From CAYMYN01 sp964394665 (lineage in GTDB: Bacteria; Planctomycetota; UBA1135; GCA-002686595): DNA of 56,630 nt. The stretch spans positions 1 through 56,630 of the forward strand of contig CAYMYN010000026.1 of the NCBI GenBank assembly GCA_964394665.1, read 5' to 3'. This document shows, piece after piece, positions 26,391 through 34,884 of this stretch. The stretch's first letter is position 1, and each line of letters starts with the position of its first letter. The notes beneath the pieces were generated by a model. That model saw nothing but the letters and a program-made list of their open reading frames with translations. It was not told the DNA's origin and ran no database searches. The position numbers were made by a program, and so were the translations under genes.

Positions 26391-27611
26391 CTAGCGTGCG
26401 CCCTTGCCGGTCACGACGGCGGGGATCGTCTGGGCCAGGATCTTGAGGTCGAGCCAGGGGCTCGCGTCGCGGGCGTAGCGCAGGTCCATGCGCACCCAGT
26501 CCTCGAACTGGACCTGGCTGCGTCCGCTCACCTGCCAGATGCAGGTCAGGCCCCCGGCGATGTCCAGGCGGCGACGCTGCCAGGGCTCGTACTCGGCGAC
26601 CTCGTCGGGCAAGGGCGGGCGCGGGCCGACGAAGGTCATGTCGCCCACCAGCACGTTCCAGAGCTGCGGCAGCTCGTCGATGCTGAGCTTGCGCAGGACG
26701 CGGCCGACCGGGGTCACGCGCGGGTCGCGGGTCACCTTGAACACCGGGCCGCTCTGTTCGTTGAGCGCCAGCAGGTCCTTCTTGCGGGCCTCGGCGTCGA
26801 CGCACATCGTCCGCAGCTTGAGGAACTGGAAGGGGCGTCCGCCCTGTCCCAGGCGCGTCTGCCGGAAGAACATCGGCCCCGGCGAGGTCAGCTTGACGAG
26901 CAGCCCGGCCACGAGGATGACCGGCGCGAACAGCAGCAGGCAGAGCGACGCGAGCAACACGTCGAGCGCGCGGGCCATCCGGGAGCGGCGCGGCAGGAGG
27001 AGCGGGAGCAACGACGCCTGCGGGACCACCGCGCTGGAACCGACGATCCGCAGCACGTGCTCGGGGTGCTTGGCCGCCGGTCGGGCGCTCGCGGCCACGC
27101 GCGGAGTTCGCTCCGTCGTCGCGTCGCCTTCGCGGGGCTCGGGTCGCTCGCCGCCGTCCTGCGGCGGCCGCGCGTCGGGATCGTCGTCGCGGCGGCCGGT
27201 CTGGGGCTGCGGCAGCGCTTGGCCGGGATAGGTGTAGAGGCGCCAGGACGCGTCCAGGCCGTGAGGATGGATGCGCGCGCGCAGGTCCTCGAGGACTCGC
27301 TGCGCGCCCGCGAAGGCGGTCTCGGGCAGCAGGATGCCGAGGCACCTGCGCTGGAACCAACCCACCGCGTCGGTCTCGCGCATGCGCCGGCAGATCTCCG
27401 TCAGCGACGCGGCGAGGTGCGCCTTTTCCCCGCCCGTGCGCGACAGGTCGAGCAGCAGCAGGGAGAGCTGCGAGCCCACGCGGTCGGCGCGGTTGCGCTC
27501 GCGGGAGATCAGGCGCCGGAACTCATCCCGCGCCAGCACGCCGTCGGGAACGATCCGGACGCGGGTCGGCATCAGCGCCCGGAACTTGGCGAGCCACTCG
27601 ACTGTGAACAT
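26391..27611 (-). CDS. Polyprenyl-phosphate sugar-phosphate transferase with degenerate GGDEF-like N-terminus
   Basis: A 406-residue initiating glycosyltransferase. The C-terminal ~210 residues are the bacterial sugar transferase domain (PF02397): a membrane segment DVLLASLCLLLFAPVILVAG, then LTSPGPMFFRQTRLGQ, FLKLRTMCVDAE, LRKLSIDELPQLWNVLVGDM and GLTCIWQVSGRS. It loads the first sugar phosphate onto the lipid carrier. The N-terminal ~130 residues (LARDEFRRLISRERNRADR, LSLLLLDL, GILLPETAFAGAQRV) follow the GGDEF fold but lack the GG[DE]EF signature, so no cyclase activity is expected. The same N-terminal fusion is common next to exosortase loci. ATG at 27611 follows a G-rich Shine-Dalgarno. 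Confidence 0.92.
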   Translation of the reverse strand: MFTVEWLAKFRALMPTRVRIVPDGVLARDEFRRLISRERNRADRVGSQLSLLLLDLSRTGGEKAHLAASLTEICRRMRETDAVGWFQRRCLGILLPETAFAGAQRVLEDLRARIHPHGLDASWRLYTYPGQALPQPQTGRRDDDPDARPPQDGGERPEPREGDATTERTPRVAASARPAAKHPEHVLRIVGSSAVVPQASLLPLLLPRRSRMARALDVLLASLCLLLFAPVILVAGLLVKLTSPGPMFFRQTRLGQGGRPFQFLKLRTMCVDAEARKKDLLALNEQSGPVFKVTRDPRVTPVGRVLRKLSIDELPQLWNVLVGDMTFVGPRPPLPDEVAEYEPWQRRRLDIAGGLTCIWQVSGRSQVQFEDWVRMDLRYARDASPWLDLKILAQTIPAVVTGKGAR

Positions 27612-27974
27612 ACGATTCCCCCCTTGGACGAGCCTCTTCGGCTCTGGATTGCGAGTCGGACACGCGCGTCGGGGGGCGCGACAGTGCGGTCCTTTCGGCG
27701 AAGAAGAGTACAACGCTGCAGAGAACCCGGCCAGGGGCACGTGGGCCTCCCCGCGAATGCGCGGAAGCGTGCCACCTGTCTCGGAACGCGACGCGGGGAT
27801 CCGTCGAGACGGGCTTCCCCCCTCCCAAAGAGACGGAGTTGCGTCCGCGCGGGTTCCGAACGGTCTGTAAAACCGGGTGGGAGTCCGAACGGGCCGCGCC
27901 GACCCGCCGGCGCCGTCCGTTCGCGGGCGACGGGTGCGGCCCAGCTCGGGTGTCGACGGCGCCGCGGACGGCCT
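27612..27974. other. 363-bp intergenic region containing the EPS operon end and sugar-transferase promoter
   Basis: Between the CpsD-like stop (27975) and the sugar-transferase start (27611), all on the minus strand. No open frame here has coding character. It contains a terminator candidate at 27908-27964 (listed separately) and, just before the sugar-transferase ATG, a small GAGCC-TCTTC-GGCTC inverted repeat (27630-27644) in the likely leader. Confidence 0.5.
27908..27964 (-). terminator. Possible terminator after the CpsD-like gene
   Basis: CGGCGCCGTC (27908-27917) and GACGGCGCCG (27955-27964) are perfect reverse complements, starting 11 bases after the minus-strand stop of the CpsD-like gene. 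The long loop (37 bases) and absence of a T-tract make it a weak call. Confidence 0.35.
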
Positions 27975-28673
27975 TCAGATGCCGCGCGCCGGACCGAGCC
28001 GGCTCCGCAACCAGGGCGGCAGCTCCTCGACGTGTTGGTTCAGGACCGTGCCCGCCAGGGGGACGCCCGCCGCGGCCAGGCTGCGCGCCAGCCGGGCCGC
28101 GTCGCGTTTGGGCGTCCGGCCCGCCAACAGGACGGCGACCGTCGCCTCCGCGCAACGCAGGAGCCGCACGAGCGAGGGGTGCTCGAGGATCGGGGCCACG
28201 TCCAGGACGACGTGCAGGCCGCGGGCGGCGCAGGTTCCGAGGAGCGCTTCGGCGGCCTCGAACTGGGGGAGGGTGAGGGTCGTGCCGCGGCTCCAAGCGC
28301 CGCGCGAGGGTCCCCAGGGCACGACCGACAGGCCGGGGACCTCGGTCGGGCGGCGCACCTCGTCGAGGCCCACGGCGCCATCCAGGAGCGCCTCCAGGCC
28401 CGGGCCCGCGGCGACGCCGCAGCGCTCCCCCAGGCCGGGATGGGCGCCGTCGACCTCGAACAAGACGACCTCCTGGCGGGACTGCCGCGCGAGGGCGCGC
28501 GCGGCGGCCAGCGCCACGCTCGACGTGCCCGCGCCGCCCGCGCAGGCCGTGAAGGCCACGCGGAAGCCTCGCCCGGTGTGCCCCTCGGGTGCCAGTTGGA
28601 CCCACAGACCCTCGAGGGCGGACTCCAGGCGCTCGAAGGGGCCGGGCTGGGCCGGGGAACGCTCCGGGGTCAT
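27975..28673 (-). CDS. CpsD/CapB-like tyrosine-kinase-family ATPase, probably degenerate
   Basis: A 232-residue P-loop protein of the bacterial tyrosine kinase group that partners with Wzz-type chain-length proteins. Walker A is FTACAGGAGTSSVALAAARAL (split here: AGGAGTSS core), lacking the Lys of the canonical GxGKS/T; the A'-motif is VLFEVDGAHPG in place of VDADxRRP, and Walker B is VVLDVAPIL. No Tyr cluster follows at the C-terminus (ends RLGPARGI). These changes suggest that kinase activity is lost or altered and that the protein works as a regulator. It overlaps the end of the Wzz-type gene (ATGA), so pairing with it is clear. Confidence 0.82.
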   Translation of the reverse strand: MTPERSPAQPGPFERLESALEGLWVQLAPEGHTGRGFRVAFTACAGGAGTSSVALAAARALARQSRQEVVLFEVDGAHPGLGERCGVAAGPGLEALLDGAVGLDEVRRPTEVPGLSVVPWGPSRGAWSRGTTLTLPQFEAAEALLGTCAARGLHVVLDVAPILEHPSLVRLLRCAEATVAVLLAGRTPKRDAARLARSLAAAGVPLAGTVLNQHVEELPPWLRSRLGPARGI

Positions 28674-30337
28674 GCCCGCTTCCGGTCCGGGGACGGCGCG
28701 GGGCCGGTCGCGCGCAGGTCCCGCTCGCCGAGCTGCGGGACGACCCCCAGGATCGGCAGGCCGAGCTGGCGCTCGACGTCGTCGAGCGTGCGCAGGTTCC
28801 GATCGAGCCGGGCGCGCGCCAGCGCCCAACCCATCCCGGCCAGCAGCCCGAGCATCCCGCCGATCAGGACCAGGCGGCCGCGGCGTGGCCCGCTCTTGGC
28901 GAGCGGCACGCCGCCGGCCTGCAGCGGGCGCAGGTTGATCAGGTTGACGTTGTCGAGCAGGTTCATCACGGCCACGCGTTCGCGGGCCTGCTGGAACTGC
29001 GTCAGGCGCTGGGTGCTCTGCGCCGCGGCCGACTCCAGGGCCTGGAGCTGGGGGCGGCAGCGCTCGAGCTCGGAGAGCCGCTCGCGCAGGTGCCCCAGGC
29101 GCCCCTCGATGCGCTCCGCGCTGGTCGCGGTCGACACCTGATCCTCGCGCACCTGGTCGAGCTGCTCGCGCAGGCGTTGGTAGCGCGGGTTCAGGACCTC
29201 CTCCATGCGCTCGCCGCCGGGCAGGAACTCGGGCTGGCGCTCGAGCTCCCCCTGGGCCGCGGCGATCTGCTGGCCGATCACGCCGGCCTGGGCCTCGCGC
29301 TGCTGGGGAGTCAGGTCGCGCCGCGACTCGATGACCAACAGCTCGTCGCGCAACTGCAGGATCCGTTGTTGGATGCGCATGCGCTCGGGGTTGCGGTCGA
29401 GGGGGCGGTCCGCGGTCAGTCGGTGCACCAGGGGCTCCTGGTCGAACTCGGCCCGCACCAGGGACTCCTTGGCTTCGAACGACGCCATCTGGGCGCGGGC
29501 CTGGGCCAGCTCGCGCTCGAGGGCGTTGATGTCGACCAGGAGCTGCTGGCGCTGGCTCTCGGCGTCGTAGAACCCGCAGGAGATGCGGTAGTTGGCGAGC
29601 GCCTCCTCCGCCTCCTGGGTGGCCGTGCGGGCCTCGACGACGCGTTCGTCGAGGAACGAGAGCGCGCTGCGCGAGGAGAACACCGCCTGGTGCTGGGCCA
29701 GGGCTTCCTCGATGAAGGCGTTCACGAGATCGGCCGAGAGCTCGGGCGAGTGGGTCGTGCACAGGACCGTGATCACGCTCGAGCCGGGCTCGTTGCGCAG
29801 GCTGAGCGAGCCCTTGAGGGCGTGCGTCGCCAACACCACGCGCGCCTCGGGCGAGCGCGCCGACCCGGCCGCGCCCGCGCGCGAGGAGCGTTCGAACCAC
29901 CAGCTCTGGAAGCGGTGCATCCAGCCGGTGAGGCCGCCGGCGGGATCGCGGCCGTGCGCGGGGTCGTAGGCGTCGAGGATGCGGTCCGCGCCGACGCGGC
30001 GCACGACGTTCTCGAAGACGATCGGGTTCGAGAGCAGGTGCATCTCGTTGGCGATCATCTCGCGCGTGCTGATCACGTCGGGGCGCTCCCCGACCACGCG
30101 CGCTTCGGTCGAGCCCTGCTCGCGCGTGCCGGAGGCGGTCAGCAGCTTGCCGTAGGACTGGTAGGTGTTGGGCTGGATCGCGCCGTAGAAGGCGCCGCCC
30201 GCGAGGCCCAGCGCCAGCGCGACGAGGATCCAGCCGCGGGAACGCCACAGCGGCACCAGCCAGGTCTCGAGGCTCTGGGAGCTCTCGAACTCGGCTTCCT
30301 CGCTGAACTCGGATCGGACTTCAGGCTTCACGGGCAC
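28670..30337 (-). CDS. Wzz/Wzc-type polysaccharide chain-length determinant (co-polymerase)
   Basis: A 555-residue protein with the standard Wzz plan: first membrane span at about 35-54 (ILVALALGLAGGAFYGAIQ), a long periplasmic region rich in coiled coil (about 210-440, LDERVVEARTATQEAEEALA onward) and a second span near 505-523 (LVLIGGMLGLLAGMGWALA). The cytoplasmic tail ends LDDVERQLGLPILGVVPQL, the motif preceding the kinase domain in Wzc; the ATPase is here a separate gene. It controls polysaccharide length at the inner membrane. A GTG start at 30337 directly abuts the stop of the Wza-like gene; the stop overlaps the CpsD-like start. The operon order is flippase, Wza, Wzz, CpsD. Confidence 0.92.
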   Translation of the reverse strand: MPVKPEVRSEFSEEAEFESSQSLETWLVPLWRSRGWILVALALGLAGGAFYGAIQPNTYQSYGKLLTASGTREQGSTEARVVGERPDVISTREMIANEMHLLSNPIVFENVVRRVGADRILDAYDPAHGRDPAGGLTGWMHRFQSWWFERSSRAGAAGSARSPEARVVLATHALKGSLSLRNEPGSSVITVLCTTHSPELSADLVNAFIEEALAQHQAVFSSRSALSFLDERVVEARTATQEAEEALANYRISCGFYDAESQRQQLLVDINALERELAQARAQMASFEAKESLVRAEFDQEPLVHRLTADRPLDRNPERMRIQQRILQLRDELLVIESRRDLTPQQREAQAGVIGQQIAAAQGELERQPEFLPGGERMEEVLNPRYQRLREQLDQVREDQVSTATSAERIEGRLGHLRERLSELERCRPQLQALESAAAQSTQRLTQFQQARERVAVMNLLDNVNLINLRPLQAGGVPLAKSGPRRGRLVLIGGMLGLLAGMGWALARARLDRNLRTLDDVERQLGLPILGVVPQLGERDLRATGPAPSPDRKRA

Positions 30338-31054
30338 TCACTGGACCGGCGGGAACAGGAACGGGAAGGGCAGGTTCTGGCGGATCCACTGGTCGATCCA
30401 GATGTTGACGTTGTCGATCGGCGTGTTCGGCACGAAGACCACATCGTAGGGCTGCAAGAGGAGCGGCGTGTCGTGGTCCCAGGCTTCGATCCGCGCGTCG
30501 ATGCGCCAGGCCATCTGGCGGCGTTCCTGGGCCACCCAGCGCACCAGCAGGGTGTGCTGGAGCAGGGCGGTGCGCTTGAGCGGACCGCCCGCCAGGGCCA
30601 GGCCCTCGATCAGGCTCACGCGGCCGTCGACGGTGAACTCGCCGGGGGAGTGGACCTCGCCGATGACGTAGATGCGGCGCGGGGCCTGCACGCGCGCGTC
30701 CACGGAGACCTGTTGCCCGGGGAGCACGCGTTCGTAGGCGTCGCGCACGCGCTCCTCGGCCTCGGGCAGCGTCAGGCCGCCGAGCTCGAGCTCGCCGACC
30801 AGCAGGAAGCTCGCCCGGCCGTCGGCGCGCACGACCGGGGTCTGGTCCCAGTCGGGCTTGTCCGCCAGGTGCACGCTCAGCGTGTCGCCCGGCGCCAGGC
30901 GCCAAGGTCCGGGGTCCAGCGTGGAGTTGACCTCGAGGGTCACCTCCTCGAGCGGGGTGCCCCGCGAGGCGCAGCCGCCCACGAGCGCGAGCAGCAGCGA
31001 GCAGGCGAGGAGCGAGCTCGGGCGGCTCGGCGGGGCGGGGCGCGGGGTACGCAT
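30338..31054 (-). CDS. Polysaccharide export lipoprotein (Wza/BexD type)
   Basis: A 238-residue outer-membrane export protein. A lipoprotein signal peptide (LLACSLLLALVGGC, Cys about 28) is followed by the poly_export domain (WRLAPGDTLSVHLADKPDWDQ, VRADGRASFLLVGELELGGLTL) and an SLBB domain (RRIYVIGEVHSPGEFTVDGRVSLIEGLALAGG). The protein ends NLPFPFLFPPVQ, without a clear C-terminal helix, so it may form the periplasmic ring only. Start at ATG 31054, which begins the signal peptide; the longer open frame is not coding. It is directly followed by the Wzz gene, giving the classic Wza-Wzz-kinase order. The 172-bp region upstream separates it from the flippase. Confidence 0.92.
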   Translation of the reverse strand: MRTPRPAPPSRPSSLLACSLLLALVGGCASRGTPLEEVTLEVNSTLDPGPWRLAPGDTLSVHLADKPDWDQTPVVRADGRASFLLVGELELGGLTLPEAEERVRDAYERVLPGQQVSVDARVQAPRRIYVIGEVHSPGEFTVDGRVSLIEGLALAGGPLKRTALLQHTLLVRWVAQERRQMAWRIDARIEAWDHDTPLLLQPYDVVFVPNTPIDNVNIWIDQWIRQNLPFPFLFPPVQ

Positions 31055-31226
31055 GGGGCGGGGTCGGAGGTCGGCGGCCCGGACGGTGGGGGGGCCAAGG
31101 CTAGGGGGGCGGGCGGGACGCTGGCAACGGCGGCCGGGGAGCGCCTCGACGTCTATCGGAAGTCGCCGTCGGGCACCGGAGCGGACTTTCCCCGCGCGCG
31201 GGGCGGCCCGCGCCTCCGGGGAGGGA

Positions 31227-32690
31227 TCAGGCGGTTCGGGTCGCCAGGCGCGCGCGCAGGTCGCCCAGGAGGGGCCGGGCGGCGGGCGCCCAGCAGGCGC
31301 TGACGGCCAGGAAGGCGAGCAGGGCGGCGGCCGGGTCCCCCAGCGGCCGGCCCAGGTGCGCCGCGGCGGCCCCCGCCCCGGCCGCCAGGGCGCACAGGGA
31401 CGACAGGCGCAGGTCCTGGTCGAGGCCCCGCAGCCCCTCCGCGCGGGCGGCGAGGGACGAGACGAGGTAACGCAGGCCCTCGGCGCCCGCGAAACCCGCC
31501 ACCGCACCGGGGAACCCGCCCAGGGCGAAGCCGGCGGGGATCAGGACCAACATCCCGACCAGCTTGCCCGCGCCGGCGGCGGCGAGGAGGCGCGAGTGGC
31601 CCATGGCCAGGAGGAACATCTCGTTCGTGCTCACGACCGACGCGAGCCAGCCGGCGACCGCGAGCCACTGCAGGATCCAACCGGCCTCGTACCAACGCTC
31701 GTCGTACAGGATGCGCACGACCAGCGGACCCGCGCCGATCAGGCCCGAGAGCATCCAGCCGCCCAGGACGAGCAGCGGCCGACGCATGCGCTGGAAGGCG
31801 GCGCCCAGATCCTCGCCGCGTTCGCGGATGCGGCTCAGGTAGGGGAACACCACCTGCCCGCTGAGGGCGCCCAGGGTCGCCAACGGGAGCATGGCCAACA
31901 TGGCGGCGATGCCGTACACGCCCAGCAACGGGATCGGGATCAGCTTGCCGAACACCAGCCGGTCGGACTGCTGGACGAAGAAGGTCAGCACGGTGCTGAG
32001 GAAGATCCAGCGCCCGAAGTGGAACAACGAGCGGGCCGAGCGCGCCTCCCAGTGCAGGCGGTTGCCCGGTCCGGGCAGGACGCGGTGGCTCAGCACCATG
32101 CGCGCCAGGCTGTGGGCCAGGCCGCCCGCGACGAGCGCCCACACCGAGCGGTCGAGCAGCGCCCACGCGACCATCGTCGCCAACGCGACGACCTGGCTGG
32201 CGATCTCGACCGTGAACAGCGCCCGCATGTGCAGGTGGCGGTTGGCGCTGAAGAGCTTGGTCGAGTTGAAGCCGGCGATCAGGGCCGTGGCGCCCGAGAC
32301 GGGCAGGATCCAGGCCAGGCGCGGCTCGTCGTAGAACGCGGCGAAGGGCAGCGCCAACAGGCAGCTCGCGCCCCACAGCACCAGGCCGCGCAGCACCTGC
32401 ACGGTCCAGGCCGTGTCGAGGAAGCGGCGCTCGTCGCCGCGTTCGTTCTGCACGATGCTCGGCCCCACGCCCACGTCGCTGAACAGCGTCAAGCCGATCA
32501 GGAACGTGTTGACGAGCAACATCAGGCCGAAGGCCTCCTCGAAGAGCAGGCGCGAGAGCACCAGGTTCCCCGCCAGGCGCAGCACCTGCCCGCCGCCGTA
32601 ACTGGCCGCGGCCCAGACCGCCCCGCGCGCCGCCCGCGAGGCGAGGGAGGTCGGCGCGGGCTCCGGGCTCGGGGTCGGGCTGGCGTTCAT
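31227..32690 (-). CDS. Polysaccharide flippase (Wzx/MATE-like oligosaccharide exporter)
   Basis: A 487-residue protein with about twelve to fourteen hydrophobic segments and the family's features: amphipathic N-terminal helix LASRAARGAVWAAASYGGGQ, LVLSRLLFEEAFGLMLLVNTFLIG and LFSDVGVGPSIVQNER. It moves lipid-linked oligosaccharide across the inner membrane before polymerisation. It is the first gene of the EPS group on the minus strand. The gene upstream on the same strand (32814) is separated by 123 bp and belongs to a different pathway. Confidence 0.9.
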   Translation of the reverse strand: MNASPTPSPEPAPTSLASRAARGAVWAAASYGGGQVLRLAGNLVLSRLLFEEAFGLMLLVNTFLIGLTLFSDVGVGPSIVQNERGDERRFLDTAWTVQVLRGLVLWGASCLLALPFAAFYDEPRLAWILPVSGATALIAGFNSTKLFSANRHLHMRALFTVEIASQVVALATMVAWALLDRSVWALVAGGLAHSLARMVLSHRVLPGPGNRLHWEARSARSLFHFGRWIFLSTVLTFFVQQSDRLVFGKLIPIPLLGVYGIAAMLAMLPLATLGALSGQVVFPYLSRIRERGEDLGAAFQRMRRPLLVLGGWMLSGLIGAGPLVVRILYDERWYEAGWILQWLAVAGWLASVVSTNEMFLLAMGHSRLLAAAGAGKLVGMLVLIPAGFALGGFPGAVAGFAGAEGLRYLVSSLAARAEGLRGLDQDLRLSSLCALAAGAGAAAAHLGRPLGDPAAALLAFLAVSACWAPAARPLLGDLRARLATRTA

Positions 32691-32813
32691 CGGCTGGGGT
32701 TGCGCGCGGGCCCGGGTCGGCGCGCGTGTCCCCCCGTGGGTCCGGCGGACGAGGGGGGGCGGAGTGCATCCGCGCAGCGGGGCAGTGTCAAGCTGGGCGC
32801 GGGCCGAAGGACG

Positions 32814-33533
32814 CTATCCCCGGGCTGCAAGGGCCAGGTCGGGCCCGGCCCGGCGCCACACCTCGCGCAGCGTCGCCTGGGCGGCGTGGAAGTCCGCGCG
32901 CAGGGCCAGCAGGGTCAGGATCTGGCGCGGATCGCGCAGCAGGGAACGCAGGAGGGCCCGTTTGCGCAGGCGACCGTCGCGGTCGACGCACAGCGCGGCC
33001 GGGCACAGGGGGCGCTCCCAGGCGTCGGCGATCGCGCGCACCACGAGCAGCGGCGCGCCAGCCGAGTGCGCCACGCGCGCCACCGCGCCGCTCTCCATGT
33101 CGACCGCCAGGGCACCGTGCGCGGCGCCCAACTCGCGCTTGGCGCGCGGATCGGCGACGACCTCGGCGCTCTCGACCAGCAAGCCGCCGCGCTGCGCCAG
33201 GGGCGCGCCGCCCGCGAGACGCTCGCTCAGCGCCGCGCGCCAGCGGGCGTCGACCGCGTGCACCGCGCCGCCGGCGTCCCGCACCCGCTCGGGGAGCACG
33301 AGTTCACCCGCGCGAAGGGTTTCGTGCAGCCCGCCGGCCACGCCCAGGCTGACCAGGGCCCGCGCGCCCCCGTCCAGGAGGGCGCGCGCCCCCGCCTCGG
33401 CTGCCGCCGGGCCCACGCCGCCCACCAGGAGCCGCACGCCGCCCGCGAGGACCTCCAGCGTGCCGCGCGGCGCGACGCCGCCCAGGCACTCGGCCTCGGA
33501 GGGCAGGGCGACCAGGATCCCGAGCTCCCTCAC
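32814..33533 (-). CDS. Phosphorylase/nucleosidase of the MTA/SAH family (hopanoid-associated HpnG-like)
   Basis: A 239-residue protein of the purine phosphorylase/MTAN fold. It begins ELGILVALPSEAECL, has RALVSLGVAGGLHETLRAGELVLPERV (phosphate/ribose-binding loop region), and VESAEVVADPRAKRELG with ALAVDMESGAVARVA, the D-M-E-S motif conserved in these enzymes for ribose binding. Members of this group linked to squalene/hopene synthesis release adenine from adenosylhopane (HpnG). Its GTG start overlaps the squalene/phytoene synthase stop (GTGA), which supports the isoprenoid link. No squalene-hopene cyclase is in the window, so the exact product remains open. Confidence 0.82.
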   Translation of the reverse strand: MRELGILVALPSEAECLGGVAPRGTLEVLAGGVRLLVGGVGPAAAEAGARALLDGGARALVSLGVAGGLHETLRAGELVLPERVRDAGGAVHAVDARWRAALSERLAGGAPLAQRGGLLVESAEVVADPRAKRELGAAHGALAVDMESGAVARVAHSAGAPLLVVRAIADAWERPLCPAALCVDRDGRLRKRALLRSLLRDPRQILTLLALRADFHAAQATLREVWRRAGPDLALAARG

Positions 33534-34633
33534 GCCCCGCGATCCCGCCCGGGCGACACGAAGTCCGATTCCAGGGCCGCGGGCAGGCCGCGGGTCCAGA
33601 ACGCGAACGAGGCGCGCAGGAGCAGGTCGCTGCGGATCAGCGCCTCGCTGGCGACGATCGTCGCGCGCACGCTGGTCCGGCGCAGCTTGACCTCGCCCGA
33701 CGAAGTGAAGTCCAGGCGCGCGTTCAGCTTGCGCAGGTTCAGCACCGCCATGGCCAGCGCCCACAGGCAGAAGCGCCGGATGCCCCGCTGGTGCTTGGGG
33801 ATCGCCAACGTGTAGCGCAACGCGCGCTCGAGGTGCCCGTGGGCCAGGGCCAGGCAGCGCTCGAGGCCCGCGCGCAGGGCGGGTTCGCTGCGCCCGGGCA
33901 CGAGGTGCTCGAGCTCGAAACCCTGGGCTGCGAACAGGTCGCGGGGCAACCAACACACGCCGCGCTCGAGGTCGTCCCACAGGTCCTTGAGGACGTTGGT
34001 CATCTGCAGCGCCAGCCCGAAGGACACGGCGCAGGACTCGAGCTCTTCACGCCGCGCGGCGAGCGTCGGGTCGAAGCGGCAGAAGAGCTCGGTCAGGAGC
34101 TCGCCGACGACGCCCGCGACGCAGTAGCAGTAGTGCTCGAAGGCCGCCACGTCGGCGAGGCCGGCCCGCGGGCGCAGCGCCTGGTAGTGCGCCATGCCCT
34201 CGCACAGGATGCGCACGCAGCGCACCAGGGCCGCGCGGCGCGGCTCGTCGAGGGCGCGCGCCAGGCGCACGACGCGGGCGGTGTTCTCGACCAGCTCGCG
34301 TTCGGGCACCGGCGTGCGGCGCGACAACGAGGGGGCGAGCTCGCGCGCCAGCTCGTCGGGATCCGCGCGCCCCTCGACGGCGGCGGTGAACCGTTCCTGG
34401 AAGCGGCGCTTCTCCTCGGGCCCGAGCTCGGCGTCGTCCTCGATCGTGTCCGCGATGCGGCACAGCAGGTACGCCGTCGTCACCGGCTCCCACAGGCCGT
34501 CGGGGAGCTGCGGGATCGTCAGGGCGAAGGTGCGCGAGACCCCGGGCAGCACCGCGCGCTGGTACTCCGCGTCGCTGGTGGCTGCCCGTGCGGAGGCGCG
34601 CGCGCGCTCGACCCGGACGGCGTAGGAACTCAA
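33530..34633 (-). CDS. Squalene/phytoene synthase family prenyltransferase
   Basis: About 367 residues from a TTG at 34633; the region upstream to the ATG at 34792 has a low-complexity Pro/Arg composition and is doubtful. It shows VLPGVSRTFALTIPQLP, the first Asp-rich motif DTIEDD and the second, NVLKDLWDD, with GVCWLPRDLF after it, the two metal-diphosphate sites of head-to-head condensing enzymes. The motif order and the ELLTELFCRFD helix resemble squalene synthase more than phytoene synthase. It condenses two C15 (or C20) diphosphates for hopanoid, sterol or carotenoid formation. Coupled to the nucleosidase by a GTGA overlap. About 250 bp upstream, shared with the divergent small gene at 34885, probably hold the promoter. 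Confidence 0.87.
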   Translation of the reverse strand: MSSYAVRVERARASARAATSDAEYQRAVLPGVSRTFALTIPQLPDGLWEPVTTAYLLCRIADTIEDDAELGPEEKRRFQERFTAAVEGRADPDELARELAPSLSRRTPVPERELVENTARVVRLARALDEPRRAALVRCVRILCEGMAHYQALRPRAGLADVAAFEHYCYCVAGVVGELLTELFCRFDPTLAARREELESCAVSFGLALQMTNVLKDLWDDLERGVCWLPRDLFAAQGFELEHLVPGRSEPALRAGLERCLALAHGHLERALRYTLAIPKHQRGIRRFCLWALAMAVLNLRKLNARLDFTSSGEVKLRRTSVRATIVASEALIRSDLLLRASFAFWTRGLPAALESDFVSPGRDRGA

Positions 34634-34884
34634 GGTGGGGATCCGCTGGCCCCCGTCGACGCGGGGGCGCCCAGTCTCGCGGGAGAGTGCGCCCGAGGTC
34701 CAGGGAGAAGCTCGACCCGCGGGCGGAGGCTCGCCGTCGCCGGGCTGGCCCAGCTCCGCCCATCCGCACTGCGCCGGTGGCCGGGTACGCACAGGGGCCG
34801 GTACGGGGGCCTGGGGAGGGGGTGATAGCGTTGGGGAGCGCGGCCGAGGAACGGGTCCCTTCGAGCCCGGGCCGCAGACGATCG

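Noticed and set aside
25431..29141. 1236-residue plus-strand open frame over the exosortase and sugar transferase region
   Set aside because: No domain or ribosome binding site; opposite strand genes have clear families.
30858..33815. 985-residue plus-strand open frame
   Set aside because: Antisense to flippase and nucleosidase with GQ/ER-rich composition typical of GC-rich shadow frames.
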